A DNA stretch of 64,000 nucleotides from Sporosarcina sp. FSL K6-2383 (GCF_038618305.1 NZ_CP152017.1:310001-374000); one strand, 5' to 3'; positions 53,746 to 64,000 are shown, numbered from the stretch's first letter. Notes: a model not told the origin generated them from the letters alone. Made by a program: numbers and translations.

Positions 53746-54556
53746 ACACCATTCCCGCCAGTAGCGCATAAACACGCTTCATCTCTTCCTGCATCTTCCA
53801 CTGATCGACCGCGAGCCATCGACAATGAATTGCATTCCCTTCAAGCCGCGTCATGCCAGCCTTCAGCCCTTCTTCAACTCGCAACGTTTCCTGCAATGCA
53901 CGCACATCAACATTAACGACATTCGGAGAAACAAGCCAAATGGAGCCGACATACATCGCGCCTTCAAGGAGGCCAATCCCACCTAGCTCAGCATCACGCG
54001 GCGCAAAATGTAGCGAGTCAAAAGCAATTAACTCATCCTCTACGAAAATCTTAAAATTCGACCGAAATGATTGATAATCAAAAATCTCACCGCGTTTTTC
54101 ACGCCCCGGCGCAACAATTTCACCCCATAATACCGTTGCATCACACGCGACGCGCAACGTTGTATTCACTTGAAACTTCGCGTCAACAAACGGAATCAGC
54201 ACCTCGGGCATCCACTCCAAACGTGAACGTTCCGCAAGGTCGACCTCAATTGTAAAATGACAAGTATCCCCCGTATGCGACGGATAGATTTTCAACGCCG
54301 ATTGCTGCGTCAACCGCACTCGACTATCCGGCCCAAGTTTCACCGTAATATCATTGCGATCTCCCGACACCATCCCACCAGACGACTCCATAATATAGAC
54401 CGTTGCAGTCGGGTCTTTTCCTTCGTATAATTCCCGACTGGCCTTCAATGGAGGCTGCTGGTAAACATGCGGCATCCGTGTATATCCTCTTCTTAGTTCG
54501 AATGCCATGTCCAATTTTCCATGATGGATAGCGCGGGATGGATTAAGCACCCGCAC
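53744..54556 (-). CDS. ureD: Urease accessory protein UreD (UreH)
   Basis: 270 residues from GTG 54556. Beta-rich UreD fold: [54 protein letters not shown], all conserved. With UreF and UreG it delivers nickel into the apo-urease active site. Overlaps ureG by 14 bases; last gene of the operon. Confidence 0.95.
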   Translation of the reverse strand: MRVLNPSRAIHHGKLDMAFELRRGYTRMPHVYQQPPLKASRELYEGKDPTATVYIMESSGGMVSGDRNDITVKLGPDSRVRLTQQSALKIYPSHTGDTCHFTIEVDLAERSRLEWMPEVLIPFVDAKFQVNTTLRVACDATVLWGEIVAPGREKRGEIFDYQSFRSNFKIFVEDELIAFDSLHFAPRDAELGGIGLLEGAMYVGSIWLVSPNVVNVDVRALQETLRVEEGLKAGMTRLEGNAIHCRWLAVDQWKMQEEMKRVYALLAGMV

Positions 54557-55157
54557 CCTCTAGTAGCATACTATGCTTGATCCAATCGACCACTTTATCA
54601 ACATTTTTCTGTGTTCGTACATCTGTGAATATATATGGACGACCATTACGCATTTTCTTCGTGTCACTATCCATAATCTCAAGATCCACCCCAACATACG
54701 GAGCCAAATCCGTTTTATTAATTAATAAAAGATCAGATCGCGTCAACGCAGGTCCGCCTTTTCGTGGAATATCCTGACCTTCTGCAACATCGATGACATA
54801 AATATAGCCATCCACAAGCTCAGGACTAAACGTAGCAGACAAGTTATCTCCGCCACTCTCAACAAAAATAATGTCTAGATCAGCAAAACGACTTTTCAGC
54901 TCATCAATTGCTGCAAAGTTCATCGAAGCATCTTCACGAATGGCTGTATGCGGGCAACCACCCGTTTCAACGCCCAAAATACGGTTCTCTTCAAGCACAC
55001 CGCTATTTATTAAAAATTGAGCATCTTCACGTGTGTAAATATCATTCGTAATGACCGCCACGTTATAGTCTTTATGCATCACACGTGTCAGTTGGTCGAC
55101 GAGCGAAGTTTTGCCCGATCCAACTGGACCACCGATACCAATACGTACTGGTTTCAT
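54543..55157 (-). CDS. ureG: Urease accessory GTPase UreG
   Basis: 204 residues from ATG 55157 (GGAAGGGG eight bases upstream). P-loop [11 protein letters not shown] (~8-18), metal-binding [15 protein letters not shown] with the Cys-Pro-His nickel site, [14 protein letters not shown], and [15 protein letters not shown] GTPase powering nickel insertion. Confidence 0.97.
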   Translation of the reverse strand: MKPVRIGIGGPVGSGKTSLVDQLTRVMHKDYNVAVITNDIYTREDAQFLINSGVLEENRILGVETGGCPHTAIREDASMNFAAIDELKSRFADLDIIFVESGGDNLSATFSPELVDGYIYVIDVAEGQDIPRKGGPALTRSDLLLINKTDLAPYVGVDLEIMDSDTKKMRNGRPYIFTDVRTQKNVDKVVDWIKHSMLLEGAGA

Positions 55158-55176
55158 TAACATAACCCCTTCCAAA

Positions 55177-55917
55177 TCAAGAAATAAATAGCCTTGAAAA
55201 CAAATATTCATGCCTCATCGAAGCGAGCTCAATACTGAGCGCATTATTGCTAATATCATCTAGCGTTAACGTTGATACGAATTGCGCTGCTTTTGTCACC
55301 TGTACAATCAATGCATACGTCACTTCCACGCCAGTCGTTTGCCCGAATGGCACCGCACGGACTGCATTTTGAACAAGTCCGTTAAGTGTAGCAAACAAAT
55401 ACATCATCACTGCCTGATGCACACTGACACCGGTTGTCGCACTATAAATACCATAAAGAATAGCGTAATGTCCTTTGATTTCCGTCGAATCAATGCGGGC
55501 TTGCCACTCAGCAAGAAACGCATCCGTGCCGAGCGGAGACACCGTTTTAATAAACTGTCTACCAAGTTTCACACTCGCTTCACGTGATTCCTTCGCCAGC
55601 TTCATAGCCCCACATAATTGCTCCAAATAGAGCAGTCGTTCAATATCCTGTGCCCGAGCCGCAGCATACGCTTCTTGAATTAAAATCGCATCCCCACGCA
55701 CCAAATTATGAAAGAGAAACGATGTGCAATAAGCAATCAAATCCTCTTTCGTTCGGATAATATCTTCTTGAATATACGTCTCCATTCCATACGTCTGTGT
55801 AAAAGACCCAATCGGAAACGCAGAATCGTGAATCTGCATGAACCTCAAAAGGGCGAGATCAGTGGGAATGTCCACGGTATTTGAATGGTTGTTTGAAGCG
55901 TCTTTCTGTTGTTTCAT
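55177..55917 (-). CDS. ureF: Urease accessory protein UreF
   Basis: 246 residues from ATG 55917 (GGGTG upstream), overlapping the 3' end of ureE by 59 bases. The frame could instead start nearer [19 protein letters not shown], the normal UreF beginning. Helical protein with conserved [13 protein letters not shown] and the C-terminal [19 protein letters not shown]. Regulates UreG in the activation complex. Confidence 0.93.
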   Translation of the reverse strand: MKQQKDASNNHSNTVDIPTDLALLRFMQIHDSAFPIGSFTQTYGMETYIQEDIIRTKEDLIAYCTSFLFHNLVRGDAILIQEAYAAARAQDIERLLYLEQLCGAMKLAKESREASVKLGRQFIKTVSPLGTDAFLAEWQARIDSTEIKGHYAILYGIYSATTGVSVHQAVMMYLFATLNGLVQNAVRAVPFGQTTGVEVTYALIVQVTKAAQFVSTLTLDDISNNALSIELASMRHEYLFSRLFIS

Positions 55918-56305
55918 ATGCGACACCCACTTCATCCAGCAATTTATTTAACGTATGATCTGCTCGCACGATAACTTCGTTTTCTTCAATTAATGCCGGT
56001 GTATGACGGTTTCCAAGTTCGAAAGCCGTCTTACCCATTTCCGTCATATCTTTCGGGCTAATAACGATGACTGGCTCCATTTTTGTGCGAAGTGCAATGC
56101 GCCGGCTGTCATCTTCAAATAAGATATCACCATATTGAAGTGGCTCTTCCTGGTCAATTCTAAGTGCGATATCCGTTCCTTGATCCGTTTCAGTACGCAG
56201 GATGCGCTTGCTCAACTCTTCCCAATCAAGCTCAATCCATTCCGTTTTTTTTCCTTCAATTTCTTCATAATGCCCAACATTACCTATTATTTTTTCAATA
56301 AGCAT
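55859..56305 (-). CDS. ureE: Urease accessory nickel metallochaperone UreE
   Basis: 148 residues. N-terminal peptide-binding domain and C-terminal metal domain with LGNRHTPALIEENEV (interface His). Ends RGHSH, a short His tail. AAAGGAG precedes ATG 56305. Brings nickel to the UreDFG complex. Confidence 0.94.
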   Translation of the reverse strand: MLIEKIIGNVGHYEEIEGKKTEWIELDWEELSKRILRTETDQGTDIALRIDQEEPLQYGDILFEDDSRRIALRTKMEPVIVISPKDMTEMGKTAFELGNRHTPALIEENEVIVRADHTLNKLLDEVGVAYETTERRFKQPFKYRGHSH

Positions 56306-56323
56306 TCGTCAATCTCCTTTTAC

Positions 56324-58039
56324 TCAAAATAAGAAATATCGCTGCGCCATTGGAAGCACACTCACTGGTTCACAAGTCGCCAATACACCGTCTATTTTCA
56401 CTTCATATGTTTCTGGATTGACGTCAATTTCAGGTGTTTCGCTATTATGCTTCATGTCTGCCTTGCCAATGTTACGACAATTTTTCACTGTGCCAATCAT
56501 CCGCTGTAGACCCAGTTTTTCTGGAAGACCTTCTTCCACTGCAATTTTCGGTAAAAATGTCATCGCCGCATTTTGCGGCCCTTTGCCATGAAAACCATAC
56601 ATACGACGCCCCATCATCGGTTGCGGTGTTGGAATAGAGGCATTTGGATCGCCTGTCATAGCGTACACTGCGATTCCACCTTTAATAACAACTTCCGCTT
56701 TGACACCAAAGAACGCCGGGTCCCATAAAATAATATCCGCGAGTTTTCCTTCTTCAATTGAACCAACTTCATGACTAATCCCATGAGCAATTGCCGGGTT
56801 AATATTTAATTTTGCAATATAGCGTTTCACACGATAATTATCATGATCTTTTCCTTCATCTTGCGGAAGAGATCCACGCTGTTTTTTCATTTTATCAGCC
56901 GTTTGGAACGTACGGATCGTTACTTCACCGACACGTCCCATTGCTTGCGAATCCGAGGACATGATACTAAGAATACCTAAATCCTGCATGATATCTTCTG
57001 CCGCAATCGTTTCGGGACGGATACGTGAGTCCGCAAACGCTACGTCTTCTGGTACATCATGTTTTAAATGATGACAAACCATCAACATATCTAAGTGCTC
57101 GTCAATCGTATTCGTCGTAAACGGTTTCGTTGGATTTGTCGATGCGGGTAAAATATTCGGATACCCAGCCAATTTCAACTGGTCAGGTGCATGTCCACCG
57201 CCCGCCCCTTCAGTATGGAAAATATGAATGACACGACCGTCAATCGCCGCAATCGTATCTTCTACAAATCCTGCTTCATTGAGTGTGTCAGAGTGAAGCG
57301 CCACTTGAATGTCATACTCATCCGCCACCGTTAAACTTTGATCGAGTGCAGCAGGAGTCGCACCCCAGTCTTCATGAATCTTCATGCCGATTGCACCGGC
57401 CTGAATTTGTTCAATAATTGGCTCAGGAACAGATGCACTTCCCTTACCAAGAAGACCGACATTAACAGGTAAATCCTCAACCGCTTGTAGCATTCGGTGA
57501 AGATGCCATACACCTGGCGTTACACTTGTAGCCTTCGAGCCAGCTGCCGGCCCTGTCCCACCACCAATAAACGTTGTTGTTCCCGCATTTAGTGCTGTTT
57601 CAACTTGCTGGGGACTAATAAAGTGAATATGTGTATCAATCGCACCCGCCGTCGCAATCAAGCCTTCACCCGCGTACACTTCCGTCCCCACGCCAATAAT
57701 CATATCCTGATCAACGCCATCCATCGAATTCGGATTTCCAGCCTTACCGATACCAATAATACGACCATCTTTAATCCCAATATCCGCTTTGACAATCCCT
57801 GTGTAATCAATAATCATGACATTCGTAATGACCGTATCCAACACGCCTTCATCACGTGTGTTTTTACCATTCTGCCCCATCGATACACGCAGTGATTTTC
57901 CGCCGCCGAAAACACCTTCATCACCATATGTCGTATAATCTTTTTCAATTTCAATCCACAAATCCGTATCCGCAAGACGCACTTTGTCGCCTACCGTTGG
58001 CCCGAACATTTTTGCATATTGCTCATGTGTTACCTTCAT
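56324..58039 (-). CDS. ureC: Urease alpha subunit (catalytic)
   Basis: 571 residues, the usual length. Di-nickel site: H137 and H139 (DTHIHF), carbamylated K220 ([13 protein letters not shown]), [12 protein letters not shown] region; flap segment [24 protein letters not shown] with catalytic His. Hydrolyses urea to ammonia and carbamate. Overlaps ureB by ATGA. Confidence 0.98.
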   Translation of the reverse strand: MKVTHEQYAKMFGPTVGDKVRLADTDLWIEIEKDYTTYGDEGVFGGGKSLRVSMGQNGKNTRDEGVLDTVITNVMIIDYTGIVKADIGIKDGRIIGIGKAGNPNSMDGVDQDMIIGVGTEVYAGEGLIATAGAIDTHIHFISPQQVETALNAGTTTFIGGGTGPAAGSKATSVTPGVWHLHRMLQAVEDLPVNVGLLGKGSASVPEPIIEQIQAGAIGMKIHEDWGATPAALDQSLTVADEYDIQVALHSDTLNEAGFVEDTIAAIDGRVIHIFHTEGAGGGHAPDQLKLAGYPNILPASTNPTKPFTTNTIDEHLDMLMVCHHLKHDVPEDVAFADSRIRPETIAAEDIMQDLGILSIMSSDSQAMGRVGEVTIRTFQTADKMKKQRGSLPQDEGKDHDNYRVKRYIAKLNINPAIAHGISHEVGSIEEGKLADIILWDPAFFGVKAEVVIKGGIAVYAMTGDPNASIPTPQPMMGRRMYGFHGKGPQNAAMTFLPKIAVEEGLPEKLGLQRMIGTVKNCRNIGKADMKHNSETPEIDVNPETYEVKIDGVLATCEPVSVLPMAQRYFLF

Positions 58040-58404
58040 TTGTCCTCCGCTCCTTTAAAGCCGCCCTCTATTGCCTTGTCCAAAATTTCATCCTTATTAT
58101 GCGTCGAACCTTCCGTCAACTTATTCAACCCAAACACATGACGTTTCCCGCCGAATTCCGTCAATTCAACTTCCTTTTCTTCACCTGGTTCAAAACGGAC
58201 GGCTGTACCAGATGGAATGTTCAAATGCATCCCAACCGATTCCTCACGATCAAACGTCAGGTATTTATTGACCTCAACAAAGTGAAAGTGAGAACCCACC
58301 TGAATTGGGCGATCCCCTGTATTTGCGACGCGAACCGTTTTTACCGGACGCCCGACATTAATTTCAATCACGCCTTCTCCTGGCCTTATTTCTCCTGGAA
58401 TCAT
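58036..58404 (-). CDS. ureB: Urease beta subunit
   Basis: 122 residues with [34 protein letters not shown] and [25 protein letters not shown]. Structural subunit of the (alpha-beta-gamma)3 enzyme. GAGGAGGG before ATG 58404; 15 bases after ureA. Confidence 0.97.
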   Translation of the reverse strand: MIPGEIRPGEGVIEINVGRPVKTVRVANTGDRPIQVGSHFHFVEVNKYLTFDREESVGMHLNIPSGTAVRFEPGEEKEVELTEFGGKRHVFGLNKLTEGSTHNKDEILDKAIEGGFKGAEDK

Positions 58405-58419
58405 TGATGAACCCTCCTC

Positions 58420-58722
58420 TTATTGAATTGGACGATGGACCGTCACAAGTTTTGTTCCATCTGGGAATGTGCATTCAACCTGCACATCGCTAATCATATC
58501 GCCGACACCTTCCATGACATCGTCAACCGTCAGCACTTGCTTACCTTCGCTCATCAGCTGCGCAACCGTCTTGCCATCGCGCGCGCCTTCCATGATGAAG
58601 TGGCTAAGCAATGCCATTGATTCTGGGTAATTCAACTTCACCCCTCGCGCCTTCCGTTTAAGTGCAAGTTCTCCCGCTACATGAAGAAGTAGTTTCTCTT
58701 GTTCAACTGGTGATAATTTCAA
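58420..58722 (-). CDS. ureA: Urease gamma subunit
   Basis: 100 residues from TTG 58722, chosen because GAGGTG lies six bases upstream and the protein then begins [20 protein letters not shown], exactly the family start; the frame extends 12 codons further to an in-frame [25 protein letters not shown] and [25 protein letters not shown] C-terminus conserved. First gene of ureABCEFGD. Confidence 0.96.
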   Translation of the reverse strand: MKLSPVEQEKLLLHVAGELALKRKARGVKLNYPESMALLSHFIMEGARDGKTVAQLMSEGKQVLTVDDVMEGVGDMISDVQVECTFPDGTKLVTVHRPIQ

Positions 58723-59151
58723 TTCAAGCACCTCATTTTTCGTGTTTTGTGTAATCAATTGCGTCCAGATTTTTTCGAGCCTGACACCTGCTGAATGCAG
58801 ATAAATAAACCAACCTAATTCAAATTAGATGGGCTTCCTTATTACGTATTTCTAACTCTCTTTGTGTTTTATAATTGCCACAAGAACATGCAGCTTAGGA
58901 CGAGCGTCCCGTCGGTTGGGGCCCATTTAAAGCGGGCAGAAGAAGTTTTTGTCGAATGATGTCGAGGGTTGTCGTTGACTATCCGATTATAAAGCATTTC
59001 ATTTGTTTCTTCAACATTCTAACAATTGGAAACAAAATTACAAATAAATAAAGACGTTAATTTGGTTAATTCATACTTTATTAATTTACCCATAAGCAAT
59101 ATTCTTCAAACAAAAAGCCATCCCCATACATACTGGAAATGGCTTTAAAAC
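58723..59151. other. Urease upstream region with a G+C-rich island
   Basis: About 430 bases. Holds the ureA promoter (not resolved), a G+C-rich island at 58884-58945 with a GGACG/CGTCC hairpin, a hairpin near 58811-58834 (CCAACCTAATT/AATTAGATGGG), and the NlpC gene's terminator. No GlnR/TnrA box (TGTNAN7TNACA) was found by eye. No gene. Confidence 0.5.
59113..59147 (-). terminator. Terminator of NlpC/P60 gene
   Basis: AAAGCCAT pairs with ATGGCTTT; T5 follows on the minus strand. Confidence 0.65.
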
Positions 59152-60060
59152 TCATATTTCATAACGTCGAACTGCACAAAGATCACCCTCTAGGCCCGAT
59201 TCTTTTAGCTTCATGACTTCCACTGATTTCCCTGTACAATGTGAATGTAGCAATAACCCGTTCCCCGCGTAAAACCCGACGTGTCGAATATTTCCCTGTC
59301 CTTCATCAGCGAAAAAAAGAAGATCTCCCTTTACCCAACATGCCGGATTATCCATCGGAATCTCCGTACCTCCACACGCTTGATCACTAGCATCCCGCGC
59401 AATGATATGGCCACATGCCCTCAACATATTGTAAGTGAACCCGGAGCAATCATAGCCGTATGAGGATGTCCCGCCCCACAGATAGGGTAGATCAAGGAAA
59501 GCAAGACCCTTTTGTACCGCTTCGGCTGCGGATTTTTTAGGAAATCCGTGAATGGACGGTGCCATTTCCACATCATGCTTCAATAACAACGCATCGCCGT
59601 CTGGTGTACTTACACATACATACTCACCTACCACACTCTTATAAGGCAATAGCGTATTGAACGAAATCACGCTGGTGGGTAAGCCATCTGTGTGCCAGAG
59701 CTGCGCTTTCCCAGACACCACTTTGGCGAATCCTTGCGCATGAATAGGCTTCGTTTCCTTCAATTGCACAAGCGGCACCCACCCCAGATAACCGCGCTCA
59801 TCTTTTTTCGACGACTGCCAAACCGCAATCACTTTTGCCCAATCACCCTGCGTTTCCTCAATGATCACCGGTTCCCCGTACAACAATTGCGTCTGCACTC
59901 GATTACCATCACACAAGTCAAGACGTGCCTCAAACGGTAACTGCTCCAACCATTTTGTTAACCGAACTGGATTCGTTAGCCCCGCCTCGTCAATATCCCT
60001 TGCAGATTCAGGTGACGTCCACAACGTCGCTACCGAAACGGCACAATACCACATGTTCAC
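59152..60060 (-). CDS. NlpC/P60 endopeptidase (YkfC-like)
   Basis: 302 residues from GTG 60060 (GGGGAG eight bases upstream); GTG 60069 and ATG 60054 are alternatives. Two SH3-like domains (VIIEETQGDWAKVIAVW, then YKSVVGEYVCVSTPDGD) precede a C-terminal NlpC domain: YLWGGTSSYGYDCSGF (catalytic Cys), RHVGFYAG (His), LLLHSH (third polar residue). Resembles gamma-D-glutamyl-L-diamino acid endopeptidase YkfC, which degrades imported murein peptides. No signal peptide, so cytoplasmic. Follows the LD-carboxypeptidase gene by 17 bases. Confidence 0.92.
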   Translation of the reverse strand: MNMWYCAVSVATLWTSPESARDIDEAGLTNPVRLTKWLEQLPFEARLDLCDGNRVQTQLLYGEPVIIEETQGDWAKVIAVWQSSKKDERGYLGWVPLVQLKETKPIHAQGFAKVVSGKAQLWHTDGLPTSVISFNTLLPYKSVVGEYVCVSTPDGDALLLKHDVEMAPSIHGFPKKSAAEAVQKGLAFLDLPYLWGGTSSYGYDCSGFTYNMLRACGHIIARDASDQACGGTEIPMDNPACWVKGDLLFFADEGQGNIRHVGFYAGNGLLLHSHCTGKSVEVMKLKESGLEGDLCAVRRYEI

Positions 60061-60076
60061 AACACTCACTCCCCTT

Positions 60077-61000
60077 TCATTCTACGCCTGGTAAAATGAT
60101 GAGTGTCCGATTGTCTCCATCCAATTTCGCCTCTACACCAAGTGGAATCGCAAAATGCGGCTCACAATGTCCAATTTTAAATCCTTTCACAACCGGCTTG
60201 CCAAGGTCGCGCAAATAATGGTCAATGACTTCATCGAGCGTTAGTGATTCGTCCTGGTCTTTCGGCATGGCATCTGCAAAATCACCTACCACAAATCCTG
60301 CTGCATCCTCTAATTTACCCGCCATTCGCAGCTGATTGAGCAACCGATCGACACCATAAGGCTCTACACCTACATCCTCCAGCAACACTAATTTACCTTT
60401 CGTATCCACTTCAAACTTCGTCCCTATACCACTCGCCAATAAAGACAAATTCCCACCAACTAATTCACCTTGTGCGACACCACCCGACACAATTTCAAGA
60501 GGTGCAATTGCTTCTGTATAATGAAGCTCCATCGGCTCAAATAACTGTTGAAACATTTTCGCAGATAGTTCATGAAATGATTCTTTCGCGACATTCGTCG
60601 CTAGCATCGGACCATGGAACGTCACGAGATTTGAATACAATCCCATCGCAGTATGCAAAAATGTAATATCGCTAAATCCCCAAAATATTTTCGGATTTTC
60701 CTGCATCAGTTGATAATCAATTTTATCGGCAAAGCGCGCTGAACCGTAACCTCCTCTTGCACAAAAAATCCCTTTAATCGCTGGATCGGCAAACATGTCA
60801 TGTAAGTCATTCAAACGCTCATCATCCGTTCCAGCGAGATAACCGTTCACATTTTTCACACTGTTCCCAAATCGCCATTGCAACCCCAAACTCTCCAAAA
60901 ATGCCAATGAACGATTCAATCTCTCTTGATTCGGAGGACCTGCTGGCGCAATAATGCCAATCGTGTCCCCTTGTTGTAAACGTTGTGGTCGTATTTTCAT
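60077..61000 (-). CDS. Muramoyltetrapeptide LD-carboxypeptidase (S66)
   Basis: 307 residues. S66 family: GDTIGIIAPAGPP at the N-terminus, FCARGGYGSAR, nucleophile Ser110 in GFSDITFLH, GGNLSLLASGIGT, LVLLEDVGVEPY with the catalytic Glu, and the His in IGHCEPHFAIPLG. Removes terminal D-Ala from tetrapeptides (YkfA/LdcA role). Upstream of the NlpC gene, same strand, likely an operon. Confidence 0.94.
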   Translation of the reverse strand: MKIRPQRLQQGDTIGIIAPAGPPNQERLNRSLAFLESLGLQWRFGNSVKNVNGYLAGTDDERLNDLHDMFADPAIKGIFCARGGYGSARFADKIDYQLMQENPKIFWGFSDITFLHTAMGLYSNLVTFHGPMLATNVAKESFHELSAKMFQQLFEPMELHYTEAIAPLEIVSGGVAQGELVGGNLSLLASGIGTKFEVDTKGKLVLLEDVGVEPYGVDRLLNQLRMAGKLEDAAGFVVGDFADAMPKDQDESLTLDEVIDHYLRDLGKPVVKGFKIGHCEPHFAIPLGVEAKLDGDNRTLIILPGVE

Positions 61001-61118
61001 AACTTTTCCTTCCCTTCTATAATCCTATGAGGTTCTCTTCGTTCAGTCCATCTATCACCAGTTTATCATACGCCCTCTTCCCCCGTAATTATGCCTCGCC
61101 CGATTTAACATTAAAAGA

Positions 61119-61148
61119 GCCTGTGAAGGAATTATTCCCTTCACAGGC
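61119..61148 (-). terminator. Terminator between oppA and LD-carboxypeptidase gene
   Basis: On the minus strand GCCTGTGAAGG pairs with CCTTCACAGGC and is followed by TCTTTT, 18 bases after the oppA-like stop. It may allow partial read-through. Confidence 0.75.
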
Positions 61149-61165
61149 CAATCTGTTACAACTTA

Positions 61166-63013
61166 CTATTTAGCAATCGGTGTATCTTGTGTTACTTGAA
61201 TATCATTCAAGTAGTAACCTGTGCCATCACCAATCGCATAGTTCAACACGCGGTTATTAACCGGTACAACCATAGAACGATACAGTGTTGGGAATACAGG
61301 TACCTCTTCCACCATTAGTGCTTGCCATTCGTTATAAATTGCTTTACGTTTTTCCACATCGAATGCCTCTTCAGAAATACCTGCAGCTAGCAAACGATCA
61401 TTTTCTTCATTTTCCCAACGTGAGAAGTTATACAATACATTGCTTGCATATAATCCACTTGGGTCAACGTCAATCCCTACGCCCCATGCACCAGCATAAA
61501 TGTCAATAGCAGGGTCGTCTTTTCCGCCGCTACCTACGCGGTCATAGAAGCTGTTGAACTCAAGTAAACGACCATCTAATAGTTCTACTTTCAAACCTAC
61601 AGCTTCCCATGCTTGGATGTAGTACTGTGCCAATGGCTCAGCAATATCATCACCTGACATAGAAGCATAAGACATTACTAATTCGTTGCCGTCTTTATCT
61701 TCACGGAAACCATCGCCATCCACATCTGCATAGCCAGCTTCATCTAGCATTTGCTTCGCTAACTCAGGATCATACGCAGCACCTGGGTTCGTTGCATCGT
61801 GGAATTCTGGGTGGGATGGTGGAATTAACGTAGTACCAGCCCAACGTAAACCGTGATAGAATCTGTCGCCTACAGCGTTATTGTCCACTGCATGCCACAT
61901 TGCTTTACGTAAATTCTTATCTGCCATTTTTGCTTCTGGGTTATATTTTACAACTTTGTTTTCTTCATCCCATGCACCTAATTTAAATCCAACATATGAA
62001 TACGCACGGTCTACCGCACCAAGGAACTCAACGTTTGCCATATCTGCATTATCCGGATATTGGTTTACTGGGAAGCTACTTACTGTATCGACTTCACCTT
62101 TTTCCAATGCTTGCACAACAACGTTTGGATTGATAACTTTTAGAGTAACCGTATCAAGTCCAGGTTCTCCACGCCAGTAATCTTCGTTTTTCACATAAGT
62201 AACAGACTCACCAGGAACGATTGTGTCCACTTTAAACGGACCAAAACCGATTGGGTTCTGACGTACTTCTGGAGAAGATGAAATATCTGCTACTGCCATA
62301 TCACCAAAGATATGCTTCGCAAGCGGGTACGTCCAAATTCCACCTGTGATCAATGATGGTGTTGCTTCCAAATAAGTAATTTTCAATTCTTTATCGCTGA
62401 CAACTTCAATACCAGAAATCGTATCTGCTGTACCAGCGATATATTCTGCCATACCCTCAATGTTCAAGACATCTCCAGCACGTGGTCCATCATAATCAGG
62501 ATGCGCTAGCACTTGGTGGGCAAATAACCAGTCTTCTGCAGTTACCGGCTGACCATCATGCCAGTTTACATTGTCTTTAATCTTGAATGTAAATGTACGA
62601 CCATCTTCTGATGATTCATATGTTGCTGCACCATCATTTGTGTACACGAAGTTTGCATCCCATGTTAGGAGTCCTTCGTCAAACCACTGAAGAACTTGTG
62701 CATCCGGGTCTCCTGAATAGAAGTTAAAGTTCAAAGTTCCTTCAAATGCAGTATCCGAAACAAGACCGAATGTGAACGAACCTCCTTCGATTGCTTCACC
62801 TTCATTTGTTTTGATGTTGCTAAAATCATCGATAGAATAGAGTTTTTCGCCACTCTCTTCCTCTTTTTCCTCTTCTACTTTTGGTTTCTCTTCATCTTTC
62901 GCACCAGAATCATCTGGAGTTGCTTCTTCCGCTTTATTACAAGCAGCTAACGCGAGTAGTAAAACAAGGAGCATCGCGAACAAAACTTTACTTGCACTTT
63001 TCTTTCCAACCAT
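61166..63013 (-). CDS. oppA: Oligopeptide ABC transporter substrate-binding lipoprotein
   Basis: 615 residues. Lipoprotein signal MVGKKSASKVLFAMLLVLLL with lipobox LAAC (Cys ~25), then an acidic linker (KDEEKPKVEEEKEEES) and an SBP family 5 fold (WHDGQPVTAEDWLFAHQVL, NPIGFGPFKV, RKAMWHAVDNNAV). Captures peptides outside the cell. Next to cytoplasmic murein-peptide hydrolases, so murein peptides are likely substrates. GGGGAGAG precedes ATG. Confidence 0.93.
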   Translation of the reverse strand: MVGKKSASKVLFAMLLVLLLALAACNKAEEATPDDSGAKDEEKPKVEEEKEEESGEKLYSIDDFSNIKTNEGEAIEGGSFTFGLVSDTAFEGTLNFNFYSGDPDAQVLQWFDEGLLTWDANFVYTNDGAATYESSEDGRTFTFKIKDNVNWHDGQPVTAEDWLFAHQVLAHPDYDGPRAGDVLNIEGMAEYIAGTADTISGIEVVSDKELKITYLEATPSLITGGIWTYPLAKHIFGDMAVADISSSPEVRQNPIGFGPFKVDTIVPGESVTYVKNEDYWRGEPGLDTVTLKVINPNVVVQALEKGEVDTVSSFPVNQYPDNADMANVEFLGAVDRAYSYVGFKLGAWDEENKVVKYNPEAKMADKNLRKAMWHAVDNNAVGDRFYHGLRWAGTTLIPPSHPEFHDATNPGAAYDPELAKQMLDEAGYADVDGDGFREDKDGNELVMSYASMSGDDIAEPLAQYYIQAWEAVGLKVELLDGRLLEFNSFYDRVGSGGKDDPAIDIYAGAWGVGIDVDPSGLYASNVLYNFSRWENEENDRLLAAGISEEAFDVEKRKAIYNEWQALMVEEVPVFPTLYRSMVVPVNNRVLNYAIGDGTGYYLNDIQVTQDTPIAK

Positions 63014-63031
63014 ATCAATCTCTCCCCTTTC

Positions 63032-63934
63032 TTATCCTCTTCTTTGCCTTGCGTCAGTCGCACGTTTAAGCGCTTGACCAACATTATTTATACTCAACAT
63101 CAGTACTAAAATTAGTACTGATGCGGGCAACCAAATCCACCATCTAAACTCCAACGTTTGTGGGTTTCTTGCATAACTCACAAGTGTCCCAAGACTCGGT
63201 GTACTTTCCGGAAAACCAAATCCTAAAAAGGACAGGCCTGATTCCAATCCAATATTTGCCGCCAAGTTCAAGGTCATTGACACGATAATAATTGAACTTA
63301 GGTTCGGCAATACTTGTGAAAACATAATTTTAAAATTCGAGGAACCAAGCGTCTTGGAAGCCTGAACATAGTCCAGTTCCCTTTCCTGCAAAGCCTTCGA
63401 ACGTATTAACCTTGCTTTTCCCATCCATAAAAAAGCGGTCATAATCAATGAAAACGTCCAGATTGAATATTTCGGCGTAATTGAACTGAATACAATAATA
63501 ATCATTAGGAATGGTAGAATCATGAAAAAGTCTACCGTTCTCATTAAAATATTATCAATTGCTCCGCCAAAATAACCGGAGACTAATCCAACGAAAATTC
63601 CAAGAACGCCCGTCATAACTGTTACAAGAATCCCAATCGACAGTGAATTTCGCGTCCCAATAATCAGTTGTCCAAAAACATCACGTCCACCCTGATCCGT
63701 CCCTAACCAAAACTGCTCAGATGGAGCCTTGTGAATAGAGAACAAGTCAACTCTAACAATTTCACTTTGATCTAAAAATAGGGATATACCATAGACAAAC
63801 ATCATAATCAGTATAAGAAAAATTAATGACACAAGGGCCAATTTATCGCGGACAATTTCACGCCAGATAATCTGCCAACCAGATGGACTTCTATCATCAC
63901 TCTGGGCATTATCAGGTAATTGAGCTATTTTCAT
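63032..63934 (-). CDS. oppC: Oligopeptide ABC transporter permease OppC
   Basis: 300 residues from ATG 63934 (AAGGTTGG upstream). N-terminal helix ~30-52, extracellular loop FWLGTDQGGRDVFGQLIIG, five further helices, and the cytoplasmic EAA-type loop LDYVQASKTLGSSNFKIMFS that docks to the ATPase. 18 bases upstream of oppA. Confidence 0.94.
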   Translation of the reverse strand: MKIAQLPDNAQSDDRSPSGWQIIWREIVRDKLALVSLIFLILIMMFVYGISLFLDQSEIVRVDLFSIHKAPSEQFWLGTDQGGRDVFGQLIIGTRNSLSIGILVTVMTGVLGIFVGLVSGYFGGAIDNILMRTVDFFMILPFLMIIIVFSSITPKYSIWTFSLIMTAFLWMGKARLIRSKALQERELDYVQASKTLGSSNFKIMFSQVLPNLSSIIIVSMTLNLAANIGLESGLSFLGFGFPESTPSLGTLVSYARNPQTLEFRWWIWLPASVLILVLMLSINNVGQALKRATDARQRRG

Positions 63935-63969
63935 TTCCAACCTTAATCACCTCAAAGTCTATCGAGTTA

Positions 63970-64000
63970 TTATTTTATGCGAATGCGTGGGTCCACAATA
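63970..64000 (-). CDS. oppB: OppB-like permease, C-terminal end only
   Basis: The last nine codons read IVDPRIRIK before TAA, matching the usual DPRIRY/K ending of OppB/DppB permeases. Followed 35 bases later by oppC, as in opp/dpp operons. The rest lies beyond the window. Confidence 0.7.
   Translation of the reverse strand, partial: IVDPRIRIK

Overview
The window looks like the chromosome of a urease-positive, low-to-mid G+C endospore-former relative, most likely family Planococcaceae (Sporosarcina/Lysinibacillus-like). This rests on the urease order ureA-B-C-E-F-G-D, a kynurenine operon, the des-desK-desR cold-sensing module, a bacilliredoxin (YtxJ/BrxC), a SAM (S-box) riboswitch, Gram-positive Shine-Dalgarno sites before almost every gene, and frequent TTG/GTG starts. 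The taxonomic call is inference; no rRNA is present.

Region 1 (1-9.1 kb) is accessory and visibly A+T-rich. It holds a truncated unknown gene, a decayed DUF6998-like pseudogene, an orphan membrane protein, and a compact three-gene operon (pentapeptide-repeat K+-channel-like protein, nucleotidyltransferase-fold protein, small helical protein). A PLD-nuclease/SF2 helicase/DUF3427 gene with a Nudix hydrolase follows. Three copies of an 18-bp direct repeat (1318, 3392, 5448) border the first two blocks, so they look like inserted cassettes. The channel/nucleotidyltransferase operon is the best candidate here for an undescribed, possibly defensive, system.

Region 2 (9.1-25.9 kb) is metabolic and stress-related: a YwrD-type gamma-glutamyltransferase; an Rrf2 regulator divergent from azoreductase and AhpD-like genes across a 21-bp-arm palindrome; a flavin disulfide oxidoreductase; an Mhq-type dioxygenase; a chemoreceptor; a DDAH-like enzyme divergent from a YqcI/YcgG protein; D-serine ammonia-lyase; a D,D-carboxypeptidase; and the overlapping kynU-kynB-kynA operon (tryptophan to anthranilate).

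Region 3 (25.9-38.1 kb) covers membrane and envelope functions: desaturase with its two-component regulator, a FabG-like reductase, bacilliredoxin, a GNAT-aminotransferase fusion, a PlsY paralogue, a PAP2 phosphatase, a second chemoreceptor, an alkyltransferase-like protein and MscL. It ends with an ECF sigma/DUF4179 anti-sigma pair. A paralogous pair lies at 48.4-50.0 kb, and both share a palindrome 22-23 nt before the sigma start.

Region 4 (38.1-53.7 kb) has a NERD protein flanked by two related 21-bp tandem arrays and a 63-bp perfect palindrome, a 30-residue membrane peptide, a GntR-controlled seven-gene ABC transporter operon with three tandem permeases, a VOC protein, PepD, a coiled-coil protein, a cluster of DnaA-box-like sites in a convergent gap, and an S-box-controlled cyclase-family plus MetE-like unit.

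Region 5 (53.7-64 kb) is the complete urease operon, then a peptidoglycan-peptide recycling set (oppB-C-A, LD-carboxypeptidase, NlpC/P60 endopeptidase) that runs off the right edge. No tRNA, rRNA, CRISPR array or intact insertion sequence was found.
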